Assembly (NCBI GenBank): GCA_036504995.1
Contig: DASXUG010000002.1
Location: 1-64,000, forward strand
DNA length: 64,000 nucleotides
DNA from: DASXUG01 sp036504995
GTDB lineage: Bacteria > Pseudomonadota > Gammaproteobacteria > Burkholderiales > Methylophilaceae
Reading direction: 5' to 3'
The notes under the pieces were generated by a model. That model searched no databases, was not told where the DNA came from, and saw nothing but the letters and a program-made list of their open reading frames with translations. Both the position numbers and the translations under genes were made by a program. The stretch's first letter is position 1, and every line of letters begins with the position of its first letter. Shown here piece after piece: positions 43,766 to 54,436 of the stretch.

Positions 43766-46700
43766 TCAATTATAAAGGATTTTTACATTATCTTCAGAAA
43801 GCCAGCTTTTTAATCCGATAATTAGTTCATCGTGTAGTTCTACACGCCAATCTTCACTGAGCATCATTTCAACTTTAGCTTCGCGATTATGGTACTCAAC
43901 TTTGACCATACAGCCGCTCCGTTCCTGCCCTGATCGGCAATATGGGGCGAGTAACTCGCGTAATTTTACTGCGTCTGCCTGACCATTGCATGAAAGCTTT
44001 AACATGCTGGCATATGCACTACGGGCAGAAGCCAGATCGAATATTTTACGCGCATTTACGCGCAAACCGCCTGAAAAATCATCATTACTCACGCGACCCT
44101 CTACAATCAACAACTGATCGTCTTTCACCAAATGCGTATTTTGATTGAGCAGTTCGTTACCTACAACAATTTCAATACGTGATTGCGCATCATCCAAGGT
44201 AACGATGGCCATTTTACCGCGTGCTGTCATACGGATACGTACACCCATCACTACACCAGCCAAAAGCTGTGGCTGTTCTTGTGCTTTCAAACTTGATAAA
44301 CCACCTCGTACAAAAGCTGATAGTTCAGATTTATAGGCAGCAAACGGATGGCCGCTTAAATAAAAGCCTAGTGCGACTTTCTCTTCTCGCAGCTGATCTT
44401 GCGGTAACCAAGCTGGGACTTTAGGCAGAACGTGTGCAACACTTTCAGACATCTCGCCAAATAGACTATCTTGACCTGCCGCAGCACCACTTTGTTCTGC
44501 GGCACTAATGGCCAAACCCACCCCTGCCAATAAGGCCGCACGATTAGGCTCGAGTTTATCAAACGCACCTGCGCGTATCAGCGACTCTATGACGCGGCGA
44601 TTGACTTTACGTAAATCTAAACGACGACAAAAATCAAATAAATCTTTAAAAGGACCATCTTGTTTACGTGCAGCTAAAATCACTTCAATCGCTGCTAAAC
44701 CTGAGCCTTTTAACGCTCCTAAACCGTATAAAATTTGTTTGTCATTAGTCGGTTTAAAGCGGTATTCACTTTGATTAATATCGGGCGCTAACATCTCTAT
44801 GCCATTGGCCGCGCAATCGTCATAAAAGATATGAACGCTATCGGTATTATTCATATCCGCAGACATGGTAGCCGCAATAAATGCGGCTGGATAATGAGCT
44901 TTTAAGTACGCCGTATGGTATGCAACTAAGGCATAAGCAGCCGCGTGGGATTTGTTAAAACCATAGCCTGCAAACTTCTCAAGCGTATCAAATAATTCAC
45001 TGGCTTGTTTTTCATTTAAACCATTTTTGGTGGCACCGTCGACAAATATCTTACGTTGCGCATCCATTTCTTCAGGTTTCTTTTTACCCATGGCGCGACG
45101 TAACAAATCCGCACCGCCCAAACTATAGCCCGCAACGACCTGCGCAATTTGCATCACCTGCTCTTGATAGACGGCAATACCATAGGTTTCTTTGAGAATT
45201 GGCTCAGTCAGCGGATGCGGATACTCAACACGCTGCAATCCATGCTTGCGGCGACAGAAATCTGGGATCAAATCCATGGGGCCTGGGCGGTATAGCGCAA
45301 CCAAGGCAATAATATCTTCAAAACAGTCAGGCTTCGCTTGCTTGAGCATGTCTTTCATACCACGCGACTCTAGCTGAAACACAGCGGTGGTATTAGATGA
45401 CTTCAATAAATCGAATGTCGCTTTGTCTCTTAGTGGTAAAGTCTCCAGCACTAGCGGCTCGAGCCCCGATAAGGCACGTTGCGCATTGGCATTGTCTACT
45501 GCCATATTCAAAATGGTGAGCGTACGTAAACCCAAAAAGTCGAACTTCACAAGCCCAACGGCTTCTACATCATCCTTATCGTACTGACTCACCAAGCTCT
45601 CGCCATCTGGCTGGCAATACACGGGTGAGAAATCTGAAATTTTACTTGGAGAAATCAGCACGCCACCAGCGTGCATACCGATATTGCGAGTAAGACCTTC
45701 AAGACGCAAAGCAAGCTCAAGTAGCTCGTTAACCTCTTCCTCTTGTTCACGGCGCGCTTTGAGTTGCGGCTCTTTCTCTAGCGCATCGGATAGCGTAATG
45801 CCCAATTCCAATGGAATAAGCTTAGCAATACTATCGACAAAGTTAAATGGAAAATCCAGGACACGACCTACATCGCGAATCACGGCCTTTGCCGCCATGG
45901 TACCGAAAGTGGCGATTTGAGAAACCGCCTCCAATCCGTATTTATGCTTCACATAATCGATAACCCGATCGCGGCCTTCTTGGCAGAAGTCAATATCAAA
46001 GTCGGGCATAGAAACCCGCTCTGGATTTAAGAAGCGCTCAAATAGTAAAGCATATTGCAGCGGATCAAGGTCGGTAATACCCAAGCTATATGCTACCACC
46101 GAACCCGCACCAGAACCCCGACCAGGCCCAACGGGCACGCCGTTATGTTTGGCCCAATTGATAAAGTCCGCCACAATCAAAAAGTAGCCAGGGAAACCCA
46201 TTTGAATGATGATGCCCGTTTCAAACGCTAGACGTGCATCATAAGCAGGCCTTGCTGCTTCACGTTTTTCAGGGTCAGGGTATAACACCTCAAGACGCTG
46301 ATTTAAACCGATATTAGCCTGTGCAATTAAATACGCATCCAGACTTTGACCATCAGGCGTGGGAAATTGCGGTAAATAATTTTTACCCAATGTCAGCGTT
46401 AAATTACAACGCTTAGCAATTTCAACGCTATTCGCCAATGCTTCAGGCACATCAGCGAATAGTGCCAGCATATCGGCCTGAGTTTTAAAGTACTGATCGG
46501 GTGTAAAATTCTTAGGGCGACGGCTATCCGCCAACACATAACCTTCGGCAATACACACCCTTGCCTCGTGCGCTTTAAAATCATCGGATTCAATAAACTG
46601 TACGGGGTGAGTAGCCACCACTGGCAGCGCCAATTTACTCGCCAATGCCACCGCACGACTAATATATTGCTCTTGTTGCGCATGACCTGCGCGTTGTAAC

Positions 46701-47206
46701 TCGATATAAAAACGATTAGGGAAAAGTACTGCCCAAGCAGAGGCAAACTGTTCAGCTAGTTTTGTATTATTTTGCAGTAGTGCCTGACCTATATCCCCCG
46801 CCATTGCACCAGACAGCAGAATCAGGCCCGTACTGCCTTCTTGCAGCCACTGTTTTTTAAGTTCTGCTCGACCACGGTGCTGATTTTCAAGATAAGCCTG
46901 ACTAATTAATTCACATAGACGTAAATAGCCAGCATGTGTTTGGCACAGCAATAGCGCACGAAACGGCTGCTCACGATTGGTTTCATTTTCAAGCCAAACA
47001 TCACAACCAATCAGCGGTTTAACACCCTTGCCACGGGCGGCTTTATAAAACTTTACCGCACCAAATAAATTACTTAAATCTGTGAGTGCCAAGGCTGGCA
47101 TTTGGTCTTTTACAGCATGTTTGACATAGTCGCCAATACGCACGGTACCATCCACAATGGAGTACTCGCTGTGGCAACGCAGGTGGATAAATGAGGGTTG
47201 AAGCAT
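43766..47206 (-). CDS. dnaE: DNA polymerase III subunit alpha
   Basis: The replicative polymerase catalytic subunit, 1146 residues, DnaE1 type. The order is an N-terminal PHP domain (FIHLRCHSEYSIVDGTV), the polymerase core with GPGRGSGAGSVVAY and the catalytic PDFDIDFCQEGRD, then FNKSHAAAYALVAY, a helix-hairpin-helix segment, and an OB-fold nucleic-acid-binding domain (about 970-1050). accA follows closely downstream. This is a housekeeping gene with nothing unusual seen. Confidence 0.98.
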   Translation of the reverse strand: MLQPSFIHLRCHSEYSIVDGTVRIGDYVKHAVKDQMPALALTDLSNLFGAVKFYKAARGKGVKPLIGCDVWLENETNREQPFRALLLCQTHAGYLRLCELISQAYLENQHRGRAELKKQWLQEGSTGLILLSGAMAGDIGQALLQNNTKLAEQFASAWAVLFPNRFYIELQRAGHAQQEQYISRAVALASKLALPVVATHPVQFIESDDFKAHEARVCIAEGYVLADSRRPKNFTPDQYFKTQADMLALFADVPEALANSVEIAKRCNLTLTLGKNYLPQFPTPDGQSLDAYLIAQANIGLNQRLEVLYPDPEKREAARPAYDARLAFETGIIIQMGFPGYFLIVADFINWAKHNGVPVGPGRGSGAGSVVAYSLGITDLDPLQYALLFERFLNPERVSMPDFDIDFCQEGRDRVIDYVKHKYGLEAVSQIATFGTMAAKAVIRDVGRVLDFPFNFVDSIAKLIPLELGITLSDALEKEPQLKARREQEEEVNELLELALRLEGLTRNIGMHAGGVLISPSKISDFSPVYCQPDGESLVSQYDKDDVEAVGLVKFDFLGLRTLTILNMAVDNANAQRALSGLEPLVLETLPLRDKATFDLLKSSNTTAVFQLESRGMKDMLKQAKPDCFEDIIALVALYRPGPMDLIPDFCRRKHGLQRVEYPHPLTEPILKETYGIAVYQEQVMQIAQVVAGYSLGGADLLRRAMGKKKPEEMDAQRKIFVDGATKNGLNEKQASELFDTLEKFAGYGFNKSHAAAYALVAYHTAYLKAHYPAAFIAATMSADMNNTDSVHIFYDDCAANGIEMLAPDINQSEYRFKPTNDKQILYGLGALKGSGLAAIEVILAARKQDGPFKDLFDFCRRLDLRKVNRRVIESLIRAGAFDKLEPNRAALLAGVGLAISAAEQSGAAAGQDSLFGEMSESVAHVLPKVPAWLPQDQLREEKVALGFYLSGHPFAAYKSELSAFVRGGLSSLKAQEQPQLLAGVVMGVRIRMTARGKMAIVTLDDAQSRIEIVVGNELLNQNTHLVKDDQLLIVEGRVSNDDFSGGLRVNARKIFDLASARSAYASMLKLSCNGQADAVKLRELLAPYCRSGQERSGCMVKVEYHNREAKVEMMLSEDWRVELHDELIIGLKSWLSEDNVKILYN

Positions 47207-47299
47207 AGGTGATATTTTACCTGATTTACCCTATGCAAATTTATTCTATCCGCAGTTTTTCAGCGGAATTTTTACGCAATCAATTCATTACTAATTAAA

Positions 47300-50200
47300 T
47301 CAATGCGTTACCTTAGAGCGCATAATCAAGTTAGCAACCTGAGCAATAAGCACATCTTCTTGCACGGGTTTACCTAAAAACAAATCCACGCCTAAAGACT
47401 CGGCTAACTGACGATGTTTTTGCGCCGTTCGAGAGCTAATCATAATCAATGGCACATGCAAAAATCGTTGATCTGCTTTGATATTGCGCACCAGCTCGAA
47501 ACCATCCATGCCTGGCATTTCAATATCAGTAAGAATAATCTCAGGTATAACCTCTTGCAGTTTTTGTAAAGCATCCATACCATCTTTAGCCAAGATCACT
47601 TGGTAGCCTTCACGCTCCAACAAGCGGCTTAACACCTTGCGTATGGTCAATGAATCATCTACCACTAAAACCTGCGGTAAGGCGGCATGCATATGAACGG
47701 GCACACTAGACTGCTCTGCTTTTTGTACCTGATGGCTGGTTTTAACACCACCTATTGCCAAATCTTCACGATTGGCTAATTGAACTGGATTAAGAATGAG
47801 TGCAATTTTTCCATCACTCAATACAGTTGCCCCCAGCATACCTGGTACACGAGACATTTGTTTACCTAATGGTTTAATCACCACTTCTTGATTAGTAATG
47901 ACCTCATCCACATGCAAGGCAATTTGGTAACTACCCGTACGCAACAATAGTACTGGAGTATACAGTTGACTTTCTGATGCTTGGCTTTCGTCACCCAATA
48001 ATCTTGGTAAATAATACAGGGGGTAATCTTGACCAGACCATTGCACACGCTTGCTTTGATAGCCATCGATTAAGGCTTTAGGTTTAAGTTTTTGTACTTG
48101 TAACACCATCGCTGAAGGTAATGCATAAACGTTAGCGCCGACACGCACTAGGACTGCCTGTGAAACCGACAGGGTAACTGGTAAGTAAATGGTAAATATC
48201 GCTCCTTCACCCGCATTATTACTCACGTCTATGCGACCACCTAATGCACTGATCTCACTACGAACTGAGTCTAACCCCACACCGCGCCCAGAGATTTGGG
48301 TAACATCTTGCGCCGTGCTAAATCCTGACTCAAAAATAATTTGCATCAAAGCGCTATCGGGCAAATTACTTTCATCCGCAATTAGGCCCTGATGAATAGC
48401 TTGTTCACGTACTTTTTGAAGATTAATACCTGCACCATCATCTTTTATCCTGATAACGATTTCATCATGCTCACGGCTCACTTGAACCAGAATTGTTCCA
48501 ACTTCAGACTTTTCCGCTTTGAAGCGGTATTCAGGCATTTCAATACCGTGCGCTACCGCATTACGTAGTAAGTGCTCTAAAGGTGCACCTAGTTTATCAA
48601 GTACACTGCGGTCCACCTCCATCTGCTCGCCTTGCAACACAAGCTCTACATTTTTGCCTTGTTCTCGCGCTGTCATACGCACAGTACGTTGTAAACGCTC
48701 GACGATATCTGAGAACGGCAACATACGAATACTCATTAGTGCATGTTGCAAATCACGATTAATACGATTTTGTTGTGCCAATGCACTATCAGCCACATTT
48801 AGGTTTTGTAGTAAGTGGTGTTGAATAGTCACCACGTCATTCACACTCTCTGCCATCATACGTGTGAGCTCTTGCAGACGTGTATAGCGATCAAACTCTA
48901 GCGGATCAAAAGCCTCATTTGCGTCTTTTAACAGCGCCATTCGAGATTGCAGTTGACTATCAGCTTCGATTTCCATTTCACGCAACTGATGATTCAAGCG
49001 CATCACGCTATCAGTTAAATCTGTGGAAGATTGTTTAAAGCCGCGCATTTCTCTTTCTACGCGTGAACGCGCAATACTAATTTCCCCTGCATCGTTCATT
49101 AAGCGCTCTAATAAATCTGCGCGTAATCGTAAAAACTGCGTGCGGCGCTCGGCTTTATGGCTAGTTAATGCGTACTGCTCGACAGCCTCCACCGCAGGCT
49201 GGTACTCAAACTGGTATAACAAACCACTGATATGATCCCAATCAGAAAAGATTTCATTAAAATCAACGGGCGTCACCTTACCCTTAGTGGCAGAGATGAG
49301 ATGGCCTTCCATTTTATGAATCGCGTCACCTAATACATCTTGGTTTGCAATACGGGCACTGCCCTTAAGCGTGTGCAACCCGCGTTGTAGGGCATCTAAA
49401 TGCTGTTGCTGAGCGGGGTCTTTTTGCCACGCAATTAAATCTCGGCCGATGCTGGGCACAAGCTCTTTTGCCTCCTCAAGAAACAAAGTCAACAAAGCAT
49501 CATCAACAGCCGATTTTGCCTGCAAGCTCAATGTAGTCGTTGCCGTCTTTTCCTTAAAGTTATCCGCAGTAATGGCTGCCAAATAGTTGTTACGGGGAGC
49601 TTGATCGTGGATTGACTGTGAAATGGCAATCGGCGTAGCTTCAGTAGTCGAAGCTTTTAGTGATAAGGCATCAGGTTTAGATTCAAACTCAGTGAGTTCT
49701 TTTTTTACGAGCGCTTGCTGAGGTCGCCCTGCTTGTAACGGTTCTTCTTGAAGCCCTTGTTCTGGATGAGATAACTCCCGATCTGGTACGGCTTGTACCA
49801 TCTCGTGGCGGATCGACTTTTTTTTTGTGCTGGGGCCTTTACGTAACTGCTCTATCGACTCGTTAAGCACGTTAAGCAAACCTACTGCCTGCCTTGGTTG
49901 ACGATATAGGCTCACCTTTTCCAGCATCGCACGTATGGCTGAAATCACACTATCATACAAAGACAAGTGAGATGGTTGCCATTGCCCTTTGTGACTCTCT
50001 AACCAGTATTCAAAAACATTGGCTAGCTGATGAATGGCTTTAAAACCAGCAGCACCCGCGGTACTGGAAAGCGTATGCACAGCACGTTGCACTTCTTGGT
50101 TTGGTTTAATGATAAGCTCAGCATTACCTTCAAGCTGCTTACTGACAGTCAGCCAATCATCCGCTACGGTTTTTAAATACTGATTAGCTTCCTCTAGAAA

Positions 50201-52459
50201 GGCATTAAACAACGAGCGACTAATTTTATAAGTGCCGCCAATCACAACCTCGTCAATCACAACCGCTGCAGGATTATCACTTTGCTGTCCCATTAAAGCA
50301 GCAGCTTCATTGGTCAATGCTACCAGATCAATTTGCAACACCTCAGAAGAGCCAAGCTGGTTAATCCACATCGCAAAGTCAGCCGTACGTGCTTCAATAA
50401 AATCTAATATTGCGGTGTTTGGTGTGATTTTCGATTCAATGATAGTGTTTAACATCTGCTCAACAACCCAAGCTGCTTCACCTAAATCATGTAAACCTAT
50501 CGTACGTCCACTGCCTTTTAAGGTGTGATAGCCACGCCTTAACTCCATTAATGCAACCTCATCACCTACATGAATACGTAATTTTTTAATTTGCTCAGCA
50601 AGGTTGGCTAACACTTCCTCAGCTTCAGTGATATACACGTCCAGCAGTTCTGAATCTACTTCTGCCGTCACATTCGGTATATGTAGTACAGGCTCTACTT
50701 GATGGTCTGGAAATTTCTCACCTATTTGCTCCAGCACAGTTTGCAGATTTGCCGCCGTCTCTGACCTTGGGTGAGCAAACTCATCTAGAAATACGCTAAT
50801 AGCGGTCAAACTTGCCGCAATACACTCTAATGTCACTGGCTCAGGGGGAATAGCTTGATCATAAATACCACGAACTACTTTTGCACAACTCGACACAATC
50901 GCAGATGGCAACGGTAAGTTTAGTAACTCCAAAGACCCAAATACTTGTTGCAATAAATCATTAACAGGTAGCAATAAATCAAACTGCTGGGGGGTAAGGA
51001 AATAAGGCTCTAGCAACTGCTCTGCCTTTTGTAGCGACGCCTTAACCTGCTGCAACGCCAATGGCACAACATTTGAGTTTAAAGGTCTAGCCTCTAACTG
51101 ACCAACAAGCTCACCCTCATTTTCTACCAAATGCGCCAATATTTTGGTTTGCGCATCTATGCGGTTTATGAAATCCACACTGATACGCTGATAATCATTT
51201 AGCGCATCTTCTAACAAAGTTAACCCAGCCGCCACTTCAATTGAAGCATCGTAAGTAAAACGACCCTGTGTGGTTAAAAGCATGTCTGAAAATTGATGAA
51301 TGGCTTTTGCCAAAGTGACAAGATGTTCATTCTCAAGTTGTACAATTTCGGTAAGCATATTGCTGCAATGAGTATGAAAACTTTGCAATGCACCGCGCTC
51401 AGTCAGCGTCGTAAATTCAGTAGCAAGCGACCAAAGCCCCTTAAGCTGCTCAATTTTCGCCACCAAGCCATTAATTAAGGCCGCATTAGGAGGCGCCTTA
51501 ACTTGAGTTTGCGCAGCGTTACGCTGCTTAAACAAGATACTATCAAGCTCAAAAGTTTGTTTTACTTGATTAATTTTTGGTGTGCTTGGTTCACTTATTG
51601 CCACATAATACAGCGCATCTTTAAGCACATTACCAGGCGCCCTTAAATTCCCCTCAACCAAGTTGCGTATTTGCTGATCAACACGTCGGCATAGTTTTTT
51701 TGCGCTAATTTTTTCTGCAATGGCTGGTTGCTGTAACGTATCTACAAATGCACTAAGAGCCCACCATAAAGCCTTTTGCTTGGGATTAGCTTGTGATATT
51801 TGCACGTTTTCAATTGCACGACGCATACCCGTTAGACCAACTTCACTATGGCCTGTCAGCCACTTCAATAGTGAACGTTGAAACAGGTGGCGCTGTTGCC
51901 CATAATAGGCGGGTAGTTCACCCGCTTCTATAGCGGCCTGAGTAGTTGGTTGACCGCTCTCGGCTTGAGAGGCTTCCACTGATTGATCTTGTACCAACAA
52001 GTTATCAGGAATGCGAGCTGAGGTATCAATAAAAAATAGCTCGCTCTCTTCAGCTTCCTCCCCTTGCAATGCCATTATGCGCTCAAGTGCAGGGAAGAGT
52101 TTGAATGGCAGATCAGGTTGACCATTTGCCAAATCTTGCAAATATTGACTCAAGGCATCAACAGCCTCACGTAAAAGCGTTAAGTTTTCCTGATTGAGTG
52201 GAATGGTTTGCTTCTCAAAAGCATTATGTAAACGCTCAATCTCAAAGCAAAAACGCTTACAGCCCTCTAAACCGACGATGTCAAACGCACCTGTAATTTG
52301 GTAGAGGTGTGTTTTGGAAAAACGCAAAGGCGATAACTCAGTGGGATTAGCAATCAATGTAGCAATATTGTCGCGCACGCTATCTAGCGCGAGGTCGATC
52401 TCACCCTTCACCCATGTAAGAGGCACAATATCAAATTGATCTATCACTTTGTTTGCCAC
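47300..52459 (-). CDS. chpA: ChpA/PilL-type hybrid chemosensory histidine kinase
   Basis: A 1719-residue CheA-like kinase of the type IV pilus chemosensory pathway. A long N-terminal half has degenerate Hpt-like helices. Three complete Hpt sites follow, with HTLKGSGRTI (His about 645), HTLSSTAGAAG (about 795) and HTLKGSARIA (about 1029). Next come the dimerisation and ATPase domains (EHLLRNAVAHGIE, KDDGAGINLQ, GRGVGLDSV), a CheW domain (about 1430-1570) and a receiver (about 1595-1715; LVVDDSLTIRKVL, ILTDIEMPGMDG). GTG 52459 has AGGAA upstream. Pseudomonas ChpA is longer and has more Hpt sites. Confidence 0.95.
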   Translation of the reverse strand: MANKVIDQFDIVPLTWVKGEIDLALDSVRDNIATLIANPTELSPLRFSKTHLYQITGAFDIVGLEGCKRFCFEIERLHNAFEKQTIPLNQENLTLLREAVDALSQYLQDLANGQPDLPFKLFPALERIMALQGEEAEESELFFIDTSARIPDNLLVQDQSVEASQAESGQPTTQAAIEAGELPAYYGQQRHLFQRSLLKWLTGHSEVGLTGMRRAIENVQISQANPKQKALWWALSAFVDTLQQPAIAEKISAKKLCRRVDQQIRNLVEGNLRAPGNVLKDALYYVAISEPSTPKINQVKQTFELDSILFKQRNAAQTQVKAPPNAALINGLVAKIEQLKGLWSLATEFTTLTERGALQSFHTHCSNMLTEIVQLENEHLVTLAKAIHQFSDMLLTTQGRFTYDASIEVAAGLTLLEDALNDYQRISVDFINRIDAQTKILAHLVENEGELVGQLEARPLNSNVVPLALQQVKASLQKAEQLLEPYFLTPQQFDLLLPVNDLLQQVFGSLELLNLPLPSAIVSSCAKVVRGIYDQAIPPEPVTLECIAASLTAISVFLDEFAHPRSETAANLQTVLEQIGEKFPDHQVEPVLHIPNVTAEVDSELLDVYITEAEEVLANLAEQIKKLRIHVGDEVALMELRRGYHTLKGSGRTIGLHDLGEAAWVVEQMLNTIIESKITPNTAILDFIEARTADFAMWINQLGSSEVLQIDLVALTNEAAALMGQQSDNPAAVVIDEVVIGGTYKISRSLFNAFLEEANQYLKTVADDWLTVSKQLEGNAELIIKPNQEVQRAVHTLSSTAGAAGFKAIHQLANVFEYWLESHKGQWQPSHLSLYDSVISAIRAMLEKVSLYRQPRQAVGLLNVLNESIEQLRKGPSTKKKSIRHEMVQAVPDRELSHPEQGLQEEPLQAGRPQQALVKKELTEFESKPDALSLKASTTEATPIAISQSIHDQAPRNNYLAAITADNFKEKTATTTLSLQAKSAVDDALLTLFLEEAKELVPSIGRDLIAWQKDPAQQQHLDALQRGLHTLKGSARIANQDVLGDAIHKMEGHLISATKGKVTPVDFNEIFSDWDHISGLLYQFEYQPAVEAVEQYALTSHKAERRTQFLRLRADLLERLMNDAGEISIARSRVEREMRGFKQSSTDLTDSVMRLNHQLREMEIEADSQLQSRMALLKDANEAFDPLEFDRYTRLQELTRMMAESVNDVVTIQHHLLQNLNVADSALAQQNRINRDLQHALMSIRMLPFSDIVERLQRTVRMTAREQGKNVELVLQGEQMEVDRSVLDKLGAPLEHLLRNAVAHGIEMPEYRFKAEKSEVGTILVQVSREHDEIVIRIKDDGAGINLQKVREQAIHQGLIADESNLPDSALMQIIFESGFSTAQDVTQISGRGVGLDSVRSEISALGGRIDVSNNAGEGAIFTIYLPVTLSVSQAVLVRVGANVYALPSAMVLQVQKLKPKALIDGYQSKRVQWSGQDYPLYYLPRLLGDESQASESQLYTPVLLLRTGSYQIALHVDEVITNQEVVIKPLGKQMSRVPGMLGATVLSDGKIALILNPVQLANREDLAIGGVKTSHQVQKAEQSSVPVHMHAALPQVLVVDDSLTIRKVLSRLLEREGYQVILAKDGMDALQKLQEVIPEIILTDIEMPGMDGFELVRNIKADQRFLHVPLIMISSRTAQKHRQLAESLGVDLFLGKPVQEDVLIAQVANLIMRSKVTH

Positions 52460-52536
52460 CGTTCCTGCTGGCCGCTCAATTGCACTATCGCCAGCATATT
52501 GTTGTCTAATTCGTTAATTAATTTTTAAATCTTACA

Positions 52537-53808
52537 TCAATAAAGTTTAAACCCAGCCACAGAGCCACTCAACTCCTCTGCCAACGAGGTTAATTGTCCA
52601 ATCGATTCAGCCGTTAATTTAGTGCCATCTGTTGTTTGAGCCGTAATATTTTGAATTTGCAACATATTCTTACTCACCACAGAAGCGACCTCTGCTTGAG
52701 CAGTAGTCGCTTGTGAAATAGAAGCAATGAGGTCTGCCAAGTTATGCGTTACCACCTCAATTTGGTTAAGTGCCTGGCCTGCTGCATCAGACAGCCTTGC
52801 ACCATCTACCACGCCCTCGGTGCTCTTTTCCATCGCTACGACAGCACTATTTGTATCATTTTGAATGATTTTAACAATCGCACCGATTTGCTTAGTCGCC
52901 TCCGATGAGCGTTCAGCCAAACGTTGTACCTCTTCCGCCACCACAGTGAAGCCACGCCCTGCCTCACCTGCTGAGGCAGCTTGTATGGCTGCATTTAAAG
53001 CTAAAATATTGGTTTGTTCAGTGATGTCAGAGATCAGTTCCACAATCTCGCTAATTTCTTGAGAGCTTTCACCTAAGCGCTTAATTCGTTTTGAAGTTTC
53101 TTGAATCTGCGTACGAATTTCATTCATACCTGCAATGGTATTCTGTACGGCCTGCGTGCCCTGCGCCGCAGTATCCAACGAATGCTTTGCTACTTGCGAA
53201 GCTTCTGCGGCATTCTTTGAGACTTGCAAAATAGAATGCGTCATTTGTTCAACCGCAGTTGTCGTTTCAACAATTTGGTTGGATTGCAATTCTGCCGCAT
53301 TCAATAGCGTTTCAGATGTGCCTTGCGCTTGCGCGGTCGCTTGATAAACCTGCTTGGTTGCGCGATTAATTTCCTCCACTAAGTCACGCAAACTATCAAT
53401 GGTGTAGTTAATTGAGTCAGCAATCGCCCCAGTGATGCTTTCCGTTACTTCGGCCGTTACTGTTAAATCCCCATCTGCCAAATCACCCATCTCATCCAGC
53501 AACTTGAGCACAGCTTGTTGATTATGCTCACTCTCGACTCTGAGCTTTTGCACACCAGCATCTAAAGCACTCATTTGCTTGCGGCTCACGACTAGCATAG
53601 ATAAAAACAGCGCGACAGCAAGCAAACCTAGCCCAAATAAAATAGCTTTTGATTGTTCATGGCTTTGAGGAGGGGCACTCATCACATGGTTAAGCGCTAA
53701 AAAAGCTAATATAGCGAACAGCGCAAAAGCAATTGCCTGCCAATAAGCACTTAAATAGTTAACTTTGTCACCTGACATTAAGCCGTTAGACTTTGAATTA
53801 ATAGCCAT
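52537..53808 (-). CDS. pilJ: PilJ-like methyl-accepting chemotaxis protein without periplasmic sensor domain
   Basis: A 423-residue chemoreceptor. Two membrane helices (about 19-42 and 55-75) are joined by only about a dozen residues, so there is no periplasmic ligand domain. A HAMP-like region follows (ADGDLTVTAEVTE), then the signalling hairpin with tip DITEQTNILALNAAIQAASA and GEAGRGFTVVAEEVQRLAER. Position between a CheW-like PilI and ChpA identifies it as the PilJ of this pathway. Classical PilJ has a larger periplasmic part, so the input must come from the membrane, the cytoplasm or a partner. Confidence 0.92.
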   Translation of the reverse strand: MAINSKSNGLMSGDKVNYLSAYWQAIAFALFAILAFLALNHVMSAPPQSHEQSKAILFGLGLLAVALFLSMLVVSRKQMSALDAGVQKLRVESEHNQQAVLKLLDEMGDLADGDLTVTAEVTESITGAIADSINYTIDSLRDLVEEINRATKQVYQATAQAQGTSETLLNAAELQSNQIVETTTAVEQMTHSILQVSKNAAEASQVAKHSLDTAAQGTQAVQNTIAGMNEIRTQIQETSKRIKRLGESSQEISEIVELISDITEQTNILALNAAIQAASAGEAGRGFTVVAEEVQRLAERSSEATKQIGAIVKIIQNDTNSAVVAMEKSTEGVVDGARLSDAAGQALNQIEVVTHNLADLIASISQATTAQAEVASVVSKNMLQIQNITAQTTDGTKLTAESIGQLTSLAEELSGSVAGFKLY

Positions 53809-53888
53809 ACTTGATTCCTAAACACTTCCTTAAATTACACTGCATTTTTATTCCCCAAGCAACTATAAACTGGTCTCAGCAAAAAAAT

Positions 53889-54434
53889 CTAAGCTAAACT
53901 TGGCTGTAAAAACACTTTTGAATCAACGAGAATTTGAACATTTAGCTCATTCCAAATGCGCCCTTGGTCGTCTTCATACTGTTGTCGTGTATAACAAAAC
54001 GCGGGGGCACTCTTGAGCACCCTAACCGTTAATAAATTAGCTTGTCGTAAACCAATCACTCTATCGACCAACAATCCAGCTTGATCTAAAACGGCCTCAT
54101 TTAATAATAGCAAACGCGCTTCACTTGATTTTGCTTGATTTGCTGCCTGATGTATTTCTTGAGCATTTGCAATGAGCAGACTTAGATCATTGACTGCATA
54201 CAAACTACCGCGGATATTTGCGAGCCCTAAAAACCACGGCTTAGTGAGTGGTACTGGGCTACACTCTGGCATGGGCACCACTTCACTAATATCAGTTAAA
54301 TTGACCAACACAAAATCTTGCCCGATCATCACACCTAAACGGCTATTAGTGGCATCGGTATCACCCGCTTCTTTCGCCTGAATCTTTTCTAACAGTTCTT
54401 CCTGATAAAGACGTAAATTAATCTTATTAGCCAT
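53889..54434 (-). CDS. pilI: CheW-like adaptor PilI
   Basis: A 181-residue CheW-domain protein that would couple the PilJ receptor to ChpA. It contains LGVMIGQDFVLVNLTDISEV, the conserved LGLANIRGSLYAVNDLS and LLVDRVIGLR, all standard for CheW folds. It starts 2 bp after pilH ends and is followed 80 bp later by pilJ, giving the usual pilG-pilH-pilI-pilJ-chpA order. Confidence 0.93.
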   Translation of the reverse strand: MANKINLRLYQEELLEKIQAKEAGDTDATNSRLGVMIGQDFVLVNLTDISEVVPMPECSPVPLTKPWFLGLANIRGSLYAVNDLSLLIANAQEIHQAANQAKSSEARLLLLNEAVLDQAGLLVDRVIGLRQANLLTVRVLKSAPAFCYTRQQYEDDQGRIWNELNVQILVDSKVFLQPSLA

Positions 54435-54436
54435 GG

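Noticed and set aside
45192..45920. Series of short rightward open frames inside dnaE
   Set aside because: They are antisense to a highly conserved gene and read as Ser/Arg/Lys-rich shadow translations without ribosome sites.
50232..50528. A 98-codon rightward open frame inside chpA
   Set aside because: It is antisense to the coding strand, with no start signal or family resemblance.
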